Shown here one piece after another: positions 44,005 to 54,082 of a DNA stretch of 64,000 nucleotides (positions are counted from its first letter, which is position 1; each line of letters starts with the position of its first letter). The notes beneath the pieces were generated by a model that was not told where the DNA came from, searched no databases, and saw only the letters and a list, made by a program, of their open reading frames with translations. Both the position numbers and the translations under genes were made by a program. The stretch is from Treponema sp. (lineage in GTDB: Bacteria > Spirochaetota > Spirochaetia > Treponematales > Treponemataceae): assembly GCA_017548565.1 (NCBI GenBank), contig JAFYZU010000024.1, positions 1 through 64,000 of the forward strand, read 5' to 3'.

Positions 44005-44829
44005 CTATTTCTTACGACGGCTAACAATAAACTTACTGGTAGTCTTTCTCTTGTTACGAGTCTGGTATCCTTTACAAGGCTGTCCCCAAGGAGTAACAGG
44101 ATTGCGTCCTTTACCAGCACCTTCACCACCACCAAGCGGGTGATCAACAGGGTTCATTGCCATACCACGAACTGTAGGGCGTACACCCATCCATCGTCTG
44201 TGTCCGGCTTTACCAAGCTTAACATTCATGTGTTCTTCGTTTCCTACAACACCGATTGTTGCATAGCATTTTCCGTTGATTTTTCTCATTTCACTTGAAG
44301 GCAAGCGAACGATAACGTAATCACCTTCACTACCGGCAATCATAGCACTTGCACCTGCAGAACGAACAAGCTGACCGCCCTGACCAAGTGTCAATTCAAT
44401 GTTATGAATTGTAAAACCTACAGGTATTTTATTAAGTGGAAGTGCATTTCCAACTGTTGGAACTGCATTATCACCAGACATGATTTTCTGTCCTACCTGC
44501 AAACCTTTTGGTGCAATGATATATCTTTTGTCACCATCAGCATAATAAATCAAAGCAATATTAGCACTTCTGTTTGGATCGTATTCAATTGATTTTACGG
44601 TTCCAGGAATTCCGTGCTTATCACGCTTAAAATCTATATCTCGATAGCGTCTCTTGTGTCCGCCGCCCTGATGACGTACAGAAATACGACCACCAGCTCC
44701 ACGACCGGCATGAGACTTCTTTCCTGACACTAATGTTTTCTCGGGTCTATCAGTTGTCAGTTCATCACGACACAAGTCTACACGTCCACGTGTACCAGGT
44801 GTCATCGGCTTAAATACTTTAAGAGCCAT
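44005..44829 (-). CDS. rplB: Ribosomal protein L2
   Basis: 274 aa. [16 protein letters not shown] with the conserved His near the peptidyl-transferase side, and [18 protein letters not shown] at the end. Core 23S binder. Confidence 0.97.
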   Translation of the reverse strand: MALKVFKPMTPGTRGRVDLCRDELTTDRPEKTLVSGKKSHAGRGAGGRISVRHQGGGHKRRYRDIDFKRDKHGIPGTVKSIEYDPNRSANIALIYYADGDKRYIIAPKGLQVGQKIMSGDNAVPTVGNALPLNKIPVGFTIHNIELTLGQGGQLVRSAGASAMIAGSEGDYVIVRLPSSEMRKINGKCYATIGVVGNEEHMNVKLGKAGHRRWMGVRPTVRGMAMNPVDHPLGGGEGAGKGRNPVTPWGQPCKGYQTRNKRKTTSKFIVSRRKK

Positions 44830-44856
44830 TTTGTATCCCCTTAATTTCTACCAGTC

Positions 44857-45141
44857 TTAGACACCTTCGAAAGCAACAATTGTTTCACCTTCAGCAAGAC
44901 GAACAATAGCTTTTTTATACGAAGCTGTACGACCAGGTTTTCCACGAAGTCGTTTCATTTTTCCAAGCACATTCATTGTTGTGCAATCAACTACTTTTAC
45001 TTTAAACAAGCGAGTAACTGCTTCTTTAATCTGAATTTTTGTTGCATCAGGATGAACGATGAATACATATTTATTCTGTTCACGCAATGCAGTAGCCTTT
45101 TCTGAAACAACAGGCTCAATAAGAATATCTTCGTAATTCAT
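44857..45141 (-). CDS. rplW: Ribosomal protein L23
   Basis: 94 aa. DILIEPVVSEKATALREQNKYVF and a basic loop KMKRLRGKPGRTASYKKA. Docking point for trigger factor and SRP. Its ATG overlaps the rplD stop by one base. Confidence 0.96.
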   Translation of the reverse strand: MNYEDILIEPVVSEKATALREQNKYVFIVHPDATKIQIKEAVTRLFKVKVVDCTTMNVLGKMKRLRGKPGRTASYKKAIVRLAEGETIVAFEGV

Positions 45142-45779
45142 TATTTAGCCTCCTTATCTTCTGCATAGAACTTAGAAAGATTAGCTACAGCTCCTTCAAG
45201 AACTACAACCTTTCTTCCGTAATACAAGTCATGTGCATTAAGACGATTGTATGAAAGGAATGTAAGGTTAGGAATATTTCTTCCTGCCTGTTTGATTTTT
45301 TCATCATCATCTTTCAGAATCAAAACAGTTCTTTCATCTTTAGCAAAATTGTTAAGAATTTTAACTAAATCTTTTGTCTTTCCGCTTTCAATTGTAAAAT
45401 CTTCAACAACAACAAGTCTGTCACCCTGAGCATGTGAACTAAGAATTGTTTTCATAGCAAGTCTTTTTTCTTTCTTAGGGATTGAGTAACTGAAATCTCT
45501 TGGTTTTGGTCCAAAAATTGTACCACCGCCAACAGTAATTGGAGATTTTTTATCACCACGACGTGCATTACCTGTACCCTTCTGCTTGAATGGTTTTGCA
45601 TTTGAACCATGAACTTCAGAACGAGTTTTTGTGCAGGCAGTTCCAACACGTTTATTTGCTAATTCATTTGTAATAGCATAATAGATTACATCATCATTTA
45701 CTGGAAGACCGAATACTTTATCATCAAGTGTGATTGTACGCAGTTCTTTTCCAGAAGTTGAATATACTTTCTTTTCCAT
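45141..45779 (-). CDS. rplD: Ribosomal protein L4
   Basis: 212 aa. Extended loop RVGTACTKTRSEVHGSNAKPFKQKGTGNARRGDKKSP reaches the tunnel. E. coli L4 represses the S10 operon; whether this holds here is unknown. Confidence 0.97.
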   Translation of the reverse strand: MEKKVYSTSGKELRTITLDDKVFGLPVNDDVIYYAITNELANKRVGTACTKTRSEVHGSNAKPFKQKGTGNARRGDKKSPITVGGGTIFGPKPRDFSYSIPKKEKRLAMKTILSSHAQGDRLVVVEDFTIESGKTKDLVKILNNFAKDERTVLILKDDDEKIKQAGRNIPNLTFLSYNRLNAHDLYYGRKVVVLEGAVANLSKFYAEDKEAK

Positions 45780-45790
45780 ATTCTACCTCT

Positions 45791-46411
45791 CTATTTCTTT
45801 ACTGCGGACTTAACAATGAGAGTGCAATCCTTATTGCCAGGAACAGCACCACGAACCATAATTACTTTCAATTCTGGATCAATTTTAACGATCTTCAAAT
45901 TCTGTACAGTAATTCTTTTGCAACCCATATGTCCAGGTAATTTAATATTCTTGAATGAATGTCCTGGTGTAGTACATTCTCCTGTACCACCCGGTTCACG
46001 ATGGAATTTAGAACCATGTGTAGCACGACCACCATGGAAGCCCCATCTCTTCATTACACCCTGGAAACCCTTTCCTTTTGATGTAGCAGTTACATCTAAG
46101 AAACGGCTGTTTTCAAAGAGTTCAAGACCAACAACATCGCCGACATTTACTTCTTTTTCAAAGTCACGGAACTCTTTCAAGTGTCGCTTTACGGCAATAT
46201 TTTCCGGGAATTGTCCGGCATATGCTTTGCTTGCTCTGGAAGCTTTCATATCTTCCAAACCAAGTACAACTGCATCATAACCGCAATTTTCCTTAGTTTT
46301 TTTGGCAACGACAACATTTGGTTCGACCTGGATTACGGTTACTGGTGTCAGATTACCGCTTTCATCGAAAACCTGTGTCATACCAACTTTTTTTGCAATC
46401 AGACCTTTCAT
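45791..46411 (-). CDS. rplC: Ribosomal protein L3
   Basis: 206 aa. KKVGMTQVFDESGNLTPVTV at the start and the WGFHGGRATHGSKFHREPG loop that reaches the peptidyl-transferase centre. Preceded by a 141-base gap after rpsJ. Confidence 0.97.
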   Translation of the reverse strand: MKGLIAKKVGMTQVFDESGNLTPVTVIQVEPNVVVAKKTKENCGYDAVVLGLEDMKASRASKAYAGQFPENIAVKRHLKEFRDFEKEVNVGDVVGLELFENSRFLDVTATSKGKGFQGVMKRWGFHGGRATHGSKFHREPGGTGECTTPGHSFKNIKLPGHMGCKRITVQNLKIVKIDPELKVIMVRGAVPGNKDCTLIVKSAVKK

Positions 46412-46552
46412 TCTGATATCTCCTGTTTAGAACTAAAGCATTGGGAAACTAAAGTTCTTTTTTCTTTTATTTGGCCGTCATCCACAATCCAGAGGGAACG
46501 TACCATTATTTTTTAAGCACAAGGCTTATTATTTACTATTGTGTAATATTCA
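46412..46552 (-). promoter_or_regulatory. Unusual 141-base rpsJ-rplC gap
   Basis: No ORF. On the minus strand AGAACT ... AGTTCT can form a 6-bp stem with an 18-base loop just before rplC, and a purine-rich run AAATAAAAGAAAAAAG precedes it. GGAG lies near the rplC ATG. It may hold an internal promoter or a leader for the L3-L4-L23-L2 part; I see no clear -35/-10 pair. Confidence 0.35.
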
Positions 46553-46861
46553 CTACTGTGTAATTACTACGTCTACACCGGCAGGAAGTTCAAGCTTCAT
46601 TAAAGAATCCATTACATCTTGTGAAGGATTCATAATGTCAATAAGTCTTTTGTGTGTGCGCATTTCAAACTGCTCACGTGATTTTTTATTTACGTGAGGG
46701 GAACGCAATACTGTTACCTTATTGATTCTTGTAGGAAGCGGAATAGGTCCTGAAACCTTAGCTCCGGCTTTCTGTACAGTCTGCACGATGGCTTTTGCAC
46801 TCTGGTCGATCAGTTCTACATCAAATGCTCGAAGTCTGACACGAATCTTTCCATTAGCCAT
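46553..46861 (-). CDS. rpsJ: Ribosomal protein S10
   Basis: 102 aa. [20 protein letters not shown] and [21 protein letters not shown]. Also the NusE partner of NusB in antitermination. GGAGT is nine bases before the ATG. Confidence 0.97.
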   Translation of the reverse strand: MANGKIRVRLRAFDVELIDQSAKAIVQTVQKAGAKVSGPIPLPTRINKVTVLRSPHVNKKSREQFEMRTHKRLIDIMNPSQDVMDSLMKLELPAGVDVVITQ

Positions 46862-46887
46862 TTTTATTTTACTCCTACATTTACAAC

Positions 46888-46918
46888 AAAAGGGCTGATT
46901 AACGTTATCAACCCTTTT
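46888..46918 (-). terminator. Terminator/attenuator between tuf and rpsJ
   Basis: Twelve-bp stem (AAAAGGGTTGAT against ATCAGCCCTTTT, one G-U) with a 7-base loop right after the tuf stop. The T run is inside and just after the stem. It can partly separate abundant tuf mRNA from the S10 operon. Confidence 0.6.
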
Positions 46919-46934
46919 GCGTAAAAACTAAAAA

Positions 46935-48125
46935 CTACTGAATAATTTTTACAACCTGACCAGAAGCGATTGTGTGACCGCCTTCACGGATAGCAAGTTT
47001 AAGACCTTCATCCATAGCGATTGGGTGGATGAGTTCACCGATAACCTTAGCGTTATCACCTGGTTTAACCATGTCTGTACCAGCTTCGAGTTCGATAGTA
47101 CCTGTAATATCTGTAGTTCTGAAGTAGAACTGTGGACGATATCCAGTAAAGAATGGTGAGTGACGTCCACCTTCTTCGCTTGAAAGTACGTAAAGCTGTG
47201 CTTCGAATTTTGTATGTGGTGTGATTGAAGCAGGCTTTGCAAGTACCTGACCACGAACAACGTCTTTCTTTTCAATACCACGGAGAAGAATACCAACGTT
47301 ATCACCAGCCATACCCTGATCAAGAGTCTTCTGGAACATTTCGATACCAGTTACAGTTGACTGAGCAGTTGGACGAATACCAACGATTTCTACAGGATCG
47401 TTCATGTTGATTACACCACGTTCAATCTTACCTGTTACTACAGTACCACGACCAGAAATTGTGAAGATATCTTCGATTGGCATCAAGAATGGTTTATCAG
47501 CATCACGTACTGGATCATCAAACCATGTATCCATTGCCTGAAGTAATTCATCGATACATTTTGTGTTTTCTGGATTTGAAGCTTCGTTCAAAGCCTTGAA
47601 AGCAGAACCCTTAATGATTGGTGTATCTTCAGCGAAACCATATTCTTTAAGAGTATCTTTTACTTCTTCTTCAACGAGCATTAACATTTCTTCATCGCCG
47701 TCGAGCATATCAACCTTGTTCAAGAATACGATAATCTTTGGTACACCTACCTGACGAGCGAGAAGCAAGTGTTCACGTGTCTGAGGCATAACTGAATCTG
47801 GAGCAGATACTACGAGAATAGCACCATCCATCTGAGCAGCACCAGTAATCATGTTCTTGATATAGTCGGCATGTCCCGGACAGTCAATGTGTGCATAGTG
47901 TCTCTTATCTGACTGATATTCCAAGTGACGAGTATTGATTGTAATACCACGTTCCTTCTCTTCTGGAGCGTTATCAATTTCGTCATACTTAAGAGCCTTA
48001 TCACCATATTTATTAGCACAATATGAAGTGATAGCAGCTGAAAGTGTAGTCTTACCATGGTCAACGTGACCAATAGTACCAACGTTCATGTGAGGTTTAG
48101 TTCTGTTGAACTTCTCCTTTGCCAT
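46935..48125 (-). CDS. tuf: Elongation factor Tu
   Basis: 396 aa. GTPase delivering aminoacyl-tRNA. G1 is GHVDHGKT (19-26), then DCPGHADY (G3) and NKVD (G4). GAGA-type AGGAG precedes the ATG and directly follows a small hairpin (48137-48164). Only one tuf is visible here. Preceded by a 585-base non-coding region. Confidence 0.98.
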   Translation of the reverse strand: MAKEKFNRTKPHMNVGTIGHVDHGKTTLSAAITSYCANKYGDKALKYDEIDNAPEEKERGITINTRHLEYQSDKRHYAHIDCPGHADYIKNMITGAAQMDGAILVVSAPDSVMPQTREHLLLARQVGVPKIIVFLNKVDMLDGDEEMLMLVEEEVKDTLKEYGFAEDTPIIKGSAFKALNEASNPENTKCIDELLQAMDTWFDDPVRDADKPFLMPIEDIFTISGRGTVVTGKIERGVINMNDPVEIVGIRPTAQSTVTGIEMFQKTLDQGMAGDNVGILLRGIEKKDVVRGQVLAKPASITPHTKFEAQLYVLSSEEGGRHSPFFTGYRPQFYFRTTDITGTIELEAGTDMVKPGDNAKVIGELIHPIAMDEGLKLAIREGGHTIASGQVVKIIQ

Positions 48126-48710
48126 GTTTTTCTCCTTGCCGGAACAATCTTTTTACTGCCGGCATACTTATTTTAAATGTGCTGCACTTTAAGCCAGAAT
48201 ACAAAACCTCTTCACGAAGAGATTCATGCATTCGCAGACACAATATTTGCTGATTCGAGAACAATAGATTAGAAAAAGGTTATAGATTATAAAATCCAGG
48301 AATATCCATCATATCGGATACCCTAACCCGGTACCACCTATCGCTATCATCAACTTGACAACTGGTCTGGTATTTTCGAGTTATAGTCATACGACCGCCA
48401 GAAACCCTAAACCAATTGTATATATATTTAATACCAACGGTATAAATATCAAATGAATATAGGGTCGTATATACCTGAAAATCATTTCTGATTAACTTTA
48501 CGGTTATACCAGATTTAATTAAAAATCTGCCTGACTCTCAAAGAACCCATATACTGTTTAAAATTATACAAACAGTCAAGTTCTAAAAATATACTATTTA
48601 TATCAAGAATGTTCAATAGGTATAGCCTTAAAATTGAACATTTTTTAACAATAAAAAAAGGAGGCATTTGAGCCTCCCTTTGTGAAAAAACATCTTTGAT
48701 GTCTGTCAGA
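48126..48710 (-). promoter_or_regulatory. 585-base non-coding region upstream of tuf, rich in hairpins
   Basis: No credible ORF on either strand. Inverted repeats (plus coordinates): 48608-48617/48633-48642 (10 bp perfect, also followed by T4 on the plus strand), 48553-48559/48570-48576 (7 bp), 48510-48516/48523-48529 (7 bp), 48480-48484/48489-48493 (5 bp with a GAAA tetraloop on the minus strand), 48303-48307/48316-48320 (5 bp), 48208-48221 (CTCTTC/GAAGAG), and 48137-48142/48159-48164 (6 bp next to the tuf AGGAG). At 48327-48340 the minus strand reads TAGGTGGTACCGGG, similar to a T-box core. Some part must hold the tuf promoter. Confidence 0.5.
48651..48682 (-). terminator. Strong terminator of rpsG
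   Basis: On the minus strand GGAGGC-TCAAAT-GCCTCC followed by seven T. It ends the rpsL-rpsG transcript and isolates it from tuf. Confidence 0.85.
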
Positions 48711-49181
48711 CTACCATCTGTAGTGAGCAAAAGCCTTGTTTGCTTCTGCCATCTTATGAACATCTTCGCGTTTCTTGTATGCTGTACCAGTGTTGTTGTA
48801 AGCATCTAAAAGTTCAGCAGATAAAGTATCTGCCATACCATGTCCGCTTCGTGAACGTGCAGCATCAATAATCCATCTCATTGCAAGAGCTTCACGGCGT
48901 GATTCACGAATCTCCATCGGAACCTGATATGTAGCACCACCTACACGGCGTGATTTAACTTCAACCATAGGTTTTACATTATCAATTGCCTTGAGCATTA
49001 CTTCAAGTGGATCTTTCTCTGTCTTTGCCTTAAGGTTGTCCATAGCCTGATAAACGATTTTAGTACAAGTTTCTTTCTTTCCATCAAGCATCATTCTACA
49101 TACGAATTTAGAAACAACCTTTGAATTGTATTTTACATCCGGCAACATTGGACGTTCGATTGATTTCTTATGTCTTCCCAT
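48711..49181 (-). CDS. rpsG: Ribosomal protein S7
   Basis: 156 aa. [20 protein letters not shown], then [25 protein letters not shown]. Nucleates the 30S head. No fusA follows; the operon ends here at a terminator. Confidence 0.97.
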   Translation of the reverse strand: MGRHKKSIERPMLPDVKYNSKVVSKFVCRMMLDGKKETCTKIVYQAMDNLKAKTEKDPLEVMLKAIDNVKPMVEVKSRRVGGATYQVPMEIRESRREALAMRWIIDAARSRSGHGMADTLSAELLDAYNNTGTAYKKREDVHKMAEANKAFAHYRW

Positions 49182-49193
49182 CTTAGTCCTCCA

Positions 49194-49568
49194 TTAAGCC
49201 TTAGGTTTCTTGGCACCATATTTTGAACGGCCACGTTTTCGGTCTTCAACGCCAAGAGTATCTTTTGTACCGCGGATAATATGGTAACGTACACCAGGAA
49301 GATCCTTTACACGACCACCGCGAACTAATACTACTGAGTGTTCCTGCAGGTTATGTCCAATTCCAGGAATATATGCAGTTACTTCAATACCATTTGACAA
49401 ACGAACACGAGCAATCTTACGAAGAGCTGAGTTTGGTTTCTTAGGTGTCTGAGTCATTACACGTGTACAAACACCACGTTTCTGCGGACATGATTCAAGT
49501 GCGGGAGACTTTGTTCTGTTCGCAATAGATTTACGACCCTGACGAATTAATTGATTTATTGTAGGCAT
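49194..49568 (-). CDS. rpsL: Ribosomal protein S12
   Basis: 124 aa. Decoding-centre protein. The [11 protein letters not shown] loop (Lys43/Lys44) and [13 protein letters not shown] loop (Lys88, with the Asp that is methylthiolated in E. coli) are wild type, so no classical streptomycin-resistance change is seen. First gene of a two-gene str operon. Confidence 0.97.
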   Translation of the reverse strand: MPTINQLIRQGRKSIANRTKSPALESCPQKRGVCTRVMTQTPKKPNSALRKIARVRLSNGIEVTAYIPGIGHNLQEHSVVLVRGGRVKDLPGVRYHIIRGTKDTLGVEDRKRGRSKYGAKKPKA

Positions 49569-49645
49569 CGCCTATTCTCCTATTTTATTCCGGTCAGCAC
49601 CCCGGAAGATTTGCATAACAATCCCTATTTTTGATAGGTTTTACA
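49569..49645 (-). promoter_or_regulatory. rpsL leader with two hairpins
   Basis: On the minus strand CCTAT-CAAAA-ATAGG near the predicted +1, then TTCCGG...CCGGAA (6-bp stem, 8-base loop) before GGAG and the ATG. A candidate S7 or S12 autoregulatory site by position; the structure is not one I recognise. Confidence 0.4.
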
Positions 49646-49674
49646 ATAATAATGAATTCTAACAATGAATTCAA
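49646..49674 (-). promoter_or_regulatory. Promoter of the rpsL-rpsG operon
   Basis: TTGAAT (49674-49669), 17-base spacer, TATTAT (49651-49646). It lies on top of a tandem 13-base repeat (see that entry). Own promoter in addition to any read-through from rpoC. Confidence 0.6.
49647..49672 (-). repeat. Tandem 13-base direct repeat in the rpsL promoter
   Basis: TAATAATGAATTC (49647-49659) and TAACAATGAATTC (49660-49672), one mismatch, head to tail. Each copy contains GAATTC. The repeat spans the -35 to -10 interval and could be a regulator site or a duplication. Confidence 0.55.
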
Positions 49675-49689
49675 TAGTATTTTTAAATA

Positions 49690-49727
49690 TTCAACCGTAG
49701 TTTTACTTTCGCAAATCTACGGTTGAA
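49690..49727 (-). terminator. Hairpin after rpoC
   Basis: Perfect 11-bp stem TTCAACCGTAG/CTACGGTTGAA with a 16-base loop. The minus-strand tail (TATTTAAAAATAC) is T-poor, so termination may be partial or factor-dependent. Confidence 0.5.
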
Positions 49728-49774
49728 CCTGTTCCGGCAATCGTTTTTTAATACGATACACCGGTTCGGAAAAA

Positions 49775-52700
49775 CTAATCGCTTTCTTCTGTGTCGTAGC
49801 TTGGTTCTTCTGCTACTGCTTCAGATTCTTCTTCAAGACGACGTCTTTCGAGAATTTCATTCATCTTAATATCAAGGTCATTTACAGTATCATCAAAGAG
49901 CTTAATATCCTTGTAGTTCTTTATACCTGTACCGGCTGGAATCATATGACCAATTGCAACGTTTTCCTTGATACCATGCAATCCGTCTGTCTGACCTGCA
50001 ATTGCGGCATTTGTAAGAACTCTTGTTGTTTCCTGGAACGAAGCGGCAGAAATGAATGAATCTACATTCAAAGATGCCTTTGTAATTCCCTGGAACATAG
50101 GTTTACCAATAGCCGGCTGACCGCCTTCTGAAATTACACGATTATTTTCTTCGTGGAACTTATATTTGTCGACCTGCTGACCAAAGATGAATTTTGTATC
50201 ACCGACAGATTCGATTTCAACCTTGCGGAGCATCTGTCGTACGATAATACCGATATGCTTGTCGTTGATATCTACGCCCTGTGCACGGTAAACGTCCTGG
50301 ATTTCGTCCATAAGATAATTCTGAAGTGCATTTTCACCAAGAATCTTAAGTACATCCTGTGGAACCGGAGAACCTGCACAAAGCGGCTCACCTGCTTCTA
50401 CCTTGTCACCGTCACGTACAATCATACGTTTTGTAATAGGTACAAGGTGTTCGAAAACCTTACCGAATTCATCTTCGATTGTAATGATTCTCTTGCCTTT
50501 AGTAATTCCCTTGAATTTAACTGTACCAGTAATTTCTGCAAGTACACAAGGATTCTTTGGTTTTCTTGCTTCAAACAATTCAGATACACGAGGAAGACCT
50601 CCGGTAATATCCTGAGATTTTGTTGCTTCCTTAGGAATCTTTGCAAGTGTATCACCGGCTTTAACTGAATGCTTGTCTTCAACAAGAAGTGTAGCACCGG
50701 CAGGCAGGTGATAAGTTCCAAGCTCGTTTCCTGCTTCATCTGTAATAAGAATTCTAGGCTGCTTAACATCAAGATGAAGGTCTGTAATTACACGTTCAAC
50801 AGAACCTGTGCTCAAATCGTGGCGTTCTTCAAGAGTTGAACCGGTAATAACATCTTCGAAGTGGATATATCCGTCGCTTTCTGCAATAATCGGTTCACTA
50901 TAAGGATCAAATTCACCGATAGCATCTCCCTTAGCAATATAATCACCTGCTTTAGCAAAGATGATGGAACCGTTTGAAATTTCAATCTTCTGTTCTTTAC
51001 CGACAATATAAATTGCATCTTTTTTAAGGATTACAGTTCCGTTTACGCCTGCTTCAACTGGTTTTCCTTTATGATTCAGCAACGGTGTACCGCGCATTAC
51101 TTTTTCTGAATCCTTTACGAGAACTTCATCAGATGAAGCAATCTTAAGTTCATCGAGAATGCGGATTACTGTCATATAACCCTTACGTGTAAAGAGCCAT
51201 TTTTTATCCTTCATTTCTACGTGAGTACCATTAATGTCCTTTAAGAAAGCATTGAACTTAAGCACGATATGCTTATCTTTTGTAGACATTTCGGCAGTAC
51301 CACCAGAGTGGAAGGTTCGGAGAGTAAGCTGTGTACCAGGCTGACCGATTGATTGAGCAGCAATAATACCTACTGCTTCACCAATTTCTACAATCTTATT
51401 TCTTGCAAGGTTCTTGCCATAACATTTTACACAGATACCATGCTTTGATTCACAGGTTAATACTGTTCTAAGCTTAACCTTTTCTACACCTGCAGCTTCA
51501 ATTTTTTCTGCCATATCATCATCGATATATTCATTTACATCGCAAAGAAGTTCCCCTGTAATAGGATGAACTACACGTTCGATTGTATAATGACCAACGA
51601 TTCTGTCCTTCAAATGAACCTTGATGTCATCTCCGTCCTTGATTGCAGCATAATCAATACCGTTGATTGTACAGCAGTCTTCTTCGTTGATTACAACATC
51701 CTGTGCAACATCAACAAGACGACGTGTCATGTAACCTGCATCGGCTGTCTTCAACGCTGTATCTGAAAGACCTTTACGTGCGGCATTAGTAGAAATAAAG
51801 TATTCGATTACCGAAAGACCTTCCTTGAAGTTTGATTTAATAGGAAGTTCAATAATTTCACCATTAGGCTTTGTCATCAAACCACGCATTGCGGCAAGCT
51901 GAGAAATCTGACCTCGTGAACCGCGGGCACCTGATTTAGCCATCATGTAGATTGTATTGAATCCGTCTTTATCTTTTTCAAGATTATCCATCATAGTCTT
52001 TGTAAGACTGTCATTTGTTCTAGCCCAGATATCGCAGACACGGTTGAAGCGTTCTTCTGAAGTAATGAGACCGTTGCTGGCCTGATTAACAATATCATTT
52101 ACTTCCTTGTTGGCTTTTTCAATCATTTCTGTTTTCTGTTTTGGGACAAGGATATCATCCATACAGAGGGTTGCACCGAAGAATGTAGCGTTCTTATATC
52201 CTACATCCTTGATTGCATCGTGCATCTGGATTGTAAGCCATGAACCCTTTGTGTGATATACATGTTCAATCATCTTCTTTAATGATTTATCGAACATCTG
52301 TCTGTTTACAAATTCAATTTCATCAGGCATTGCTTCGTTAAATCTCAGGCGTCCTGCAGAAGTTTCAATGATATCACCCTTCTTAAAGTCCTGTGTACCC
52401 TGAACGAACCCATCGTCACCCTTTGCTTTAAGTGCAGAGCTGCTGAATGAATCCTTTGGAGCTGGAACCTTGATTAATGCCTGCCATTCGATATTTCCGC
52501 TTTCTGCAGCCATACGAACTTCATCCGGAGTAGAGAATCGTTTTCCTGTTCCCTTTGCATTCGGCTTGATTGCAGTCATGTAGTAAATACCAAGTACCAT
52601 GTCCTGAGAAGGTGCAACGATTGTATTACCGTTAGCAGGGTCAAGAAGGTTTCTTGCAGAGAGCATCAAAGTCCAGCATTCCATCTGCGCAGCCTGTGTT

Positions 52701-54082
52701 AAAGGTACGTGAATAGCCATCTGGTCACCATCGAAGTCGGCGTTGAAAGCCTTACATGCAAGAGGATGAAGCTTAAGTGCTTTTCCTTCTACAAGTACCG
52801 GCTCAAATGCCTGAATACCAAGACGGTGAAGTGTTGGGGCACGGTTCAACATAACCGGGTGCTCTTTTACAACTTCATCAAGGATTGCGAATACTTCTGG
52901 AGATTCACTTTCTACAAGCATCTTTGCCTTTTTAATATTGAATACTACGTCTTTATCAACGAGTTTTTTCATAAGGAACGGCTTGAACAATTCCAATGCC
53001 ATTTTTGTAGGAAGACCACACTGCCAGAGCTTTAATTCAGGTCCAACTACAATTACAGAACGACCGGAGTAGTCTACACGTTTACCAAGAAGATTCAAAC
53101 GGAAACGTCCCTGCTTACCTTTAAGAAGGTCAGAGATTGACTTAAGAGGGCGGTTAGAAGCACCCTTTACTGCACGCTTGCGTTTTGTGTTATCGAACAA
53201 AGCGTCTACAGCTTCCTGAAGCATTCGTTTTTCATTACGGATGATGATGTCCGGAGCCGAAAGCTGCTGGAGTCTCTTTAAACGGTTGTTTCTGTTTATT
53301 ACACGACGATACAAATCGTTCAAATCTGATGTAGCGAAACGTCCACCGTCAAGCTGAACCATTGGTCGAAGCTCAGGAGGGATAACCGGAATTACATCCA
53401 GAATCATCCATGAAACCTTGTTACCTGATGAACGGAAATCTTCTACAATCTGAATTCTTCTTAAAAGCTTTTTATCAGATTTAGCACCCTTTTCTATCAT
53501 CTTTGCACGAAGCTCTGATGCAAGTTCATCAAGATCAAGACGGTTAAGCATTGTCTTTATTGCTTCTGCACCCATGTCGGCAGTAAAAGCATTACCATAA
53601 AGATCAAAAGCCTTCTGATATTCTTCTTCCGTCAAAAGATCCTTTTCTTTAAGATCTGTATCACCCGGATCAATTACAATATATTTTTCGTAGTACAGAA
53701 CTGAACGGAGATCTGCAACCTTAAGATCAAGAAGAAGACCCATTCGGCTTGGAACCGAGCGGTAATACCAGATATGGCTTACCGGAGCTGCAAGTTCAAT
53801 ATGTCCTGTTCTTTCACGTCTTACCTTAAAATGAGTAACTTCTACACCACATCGGTCGCAGATAACTCCCTTATAACGGATAGACTTAAATTTACCGCAG
53901 TAGCATTCCCATTCCTTTGTTGTACCGAAAATTCTTTCACAGAACAGACCGTCTTTCTCCGGACGAAGAGTTCTGTAGTTTATTGTTTCAGGTTTTTTAA
54001 CTTCACCATAAGACCATGCCCTGATAGTTTCAGGCGAAGCAAGTTTAATTTTTAAACTATCGAAATCCTGTACATCACGCAT
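49775..54082 (-). CDS. rpoC: RNA polymerase beta' subunit
   Basis: 1435 aa. N-terminal zinc site [21 protein letters not shown] and the catalytic [14 protein letters not shown] with the Mg-binding Asp triad. A second zinc cluster ([17 protein letters not shown]) is in the middle. C-terminus is acidic. It overlaps the end of rpoB by 8 bases, so translation is coupled. Confidence 0.98.
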   Translation of the reverse strand: MRDVQDFDSLKIKLASPETIRAWSYGEVKKPETINYRTLRPEKDGLFCERIFGTTKEWECYCGKFKSIRYKGVICDRCGVEVTHFKVRRERTGHIELAAPVSHIWYYRSVPSRMGLLLDLKVADLRSVLYYEKYIVIDPGDTDLKEKDLLTEEEYQKAFDLYGNAFTADMGAEAIKTMLNRLDLDELASELRAKMIEKGAKSDKKLLRRIQIVEDFRSSGNKVSWMILDVIPVIPPELRPMVQLDGGRFATSDLNDLYRRVINRNNRLKRLQQLSAPDIIIRNEKRMLQEAVDALFDNTKRKRAVKGASNRPLKSISDLLKGKQGRFRLNLLGKRVDYSGRSVIVVGPELKLWQCGLPTKMALELFKPFLMKKLVDKDVVFNIKKAKMLVESESPEVFAILDEVVKEHPVMLNRAPTLHRLGIQAFEPVLVEGKALKLHPLACKAFNADFDGDQMAIHVPLTQAAQMECWTLMLSARNLLDPANGNTIVAPSQDMVLGIYYMTAIKPNAKGTGKRFSTPDEVRMAAESGNIEWQALIKVPAPKDSFSSSALKAKGDDGFVQGTQDFKKGDIIETSAGRLRFNEAMPDEIEFVNRQMFDKSLKKMIEHVYHTKGSWLTIQMHDAIKDVGYKNATFFGATLCMDDILVPKQKTEMIEKANKEVNDIVNQASNGLITSEERFNRVCDIWARTNDSLTKTMMDNLEKDKDGFNTIYMMAKSGARGSRGQISQLAAMRGLMTKPNGEIIELPIKSNFKEGLSVIEYFISTNAARKGLSDTALKTADAGYMTRRLVDVAQDVVINEEDCCTINGIDYAAIKDGDDIKVHLKDRIVGHYTIERVVHPITGELLCDVNEYIDDDMAEKIEAAGVEKVKLRTVLTCESKHGICVKCYGKNLARNKIVEIGEAVGIIAAQSIGQPGTQLTLRTFHSGGTAEMSTKDKHIVLKFNAFLKDINGTHVEMKDKKWLFTRKGYMTVIRILDELKIASSDEVLVKDSEKVMRGTPLLNHKGKPVEAGVNGTVILKKDAIYIVGKEQKIEISNGSIIFAKAGDYIAKGDAIGEFDPYSEPIIAESDGYIHFEDVITGSTLEERHDLSTGSVERVITDLHLDVKQPRILITDEAGNELGTYHLPAGATLLVEDKHSVKAGDTLAKIPKEATKSQDITGGLPRVSELFEARKPKNPCVLAEITGTVKFKGITKGKRIITIEDEFGKVFEHLVPITKRMIVRDGDKVEAGEPLCAGSPVPQDVLKILGENALQNYLMDEIQDVYRAQGVDINDKHIGIIVRQMLRKVEIESVGDTKFIFGQQVDKYKFHEENNRVISEGGQPAIGKPMFQGITKASLNVDSFISAASFQETTRVLTNAAIAGQTDGLHGIKENVAIGHMIPAGTGIKNYKDIKLFDDTVNDLDIKMNEILERRRLEEESEAVAEEPSYDTEESD

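Noticed and set aside
48290-48405. Possible 5S rRNA on the minus strand (CTGGCGGTCGTA followed by TAGCGATAGGTGGTACC)
   Set aside because: The start resembles the 5' part of 5S rRNA, but the 3' part cannot close helix I and the loop sequence CCGAAC is missing. Treated as chance within a structured leader.
48515-48805. 96-aa minus-strand ORF across the rpsG end and the gap
   Set aside because: Runs through the rpsG coding sequence and terminator in another frame; no start signal or protein character.
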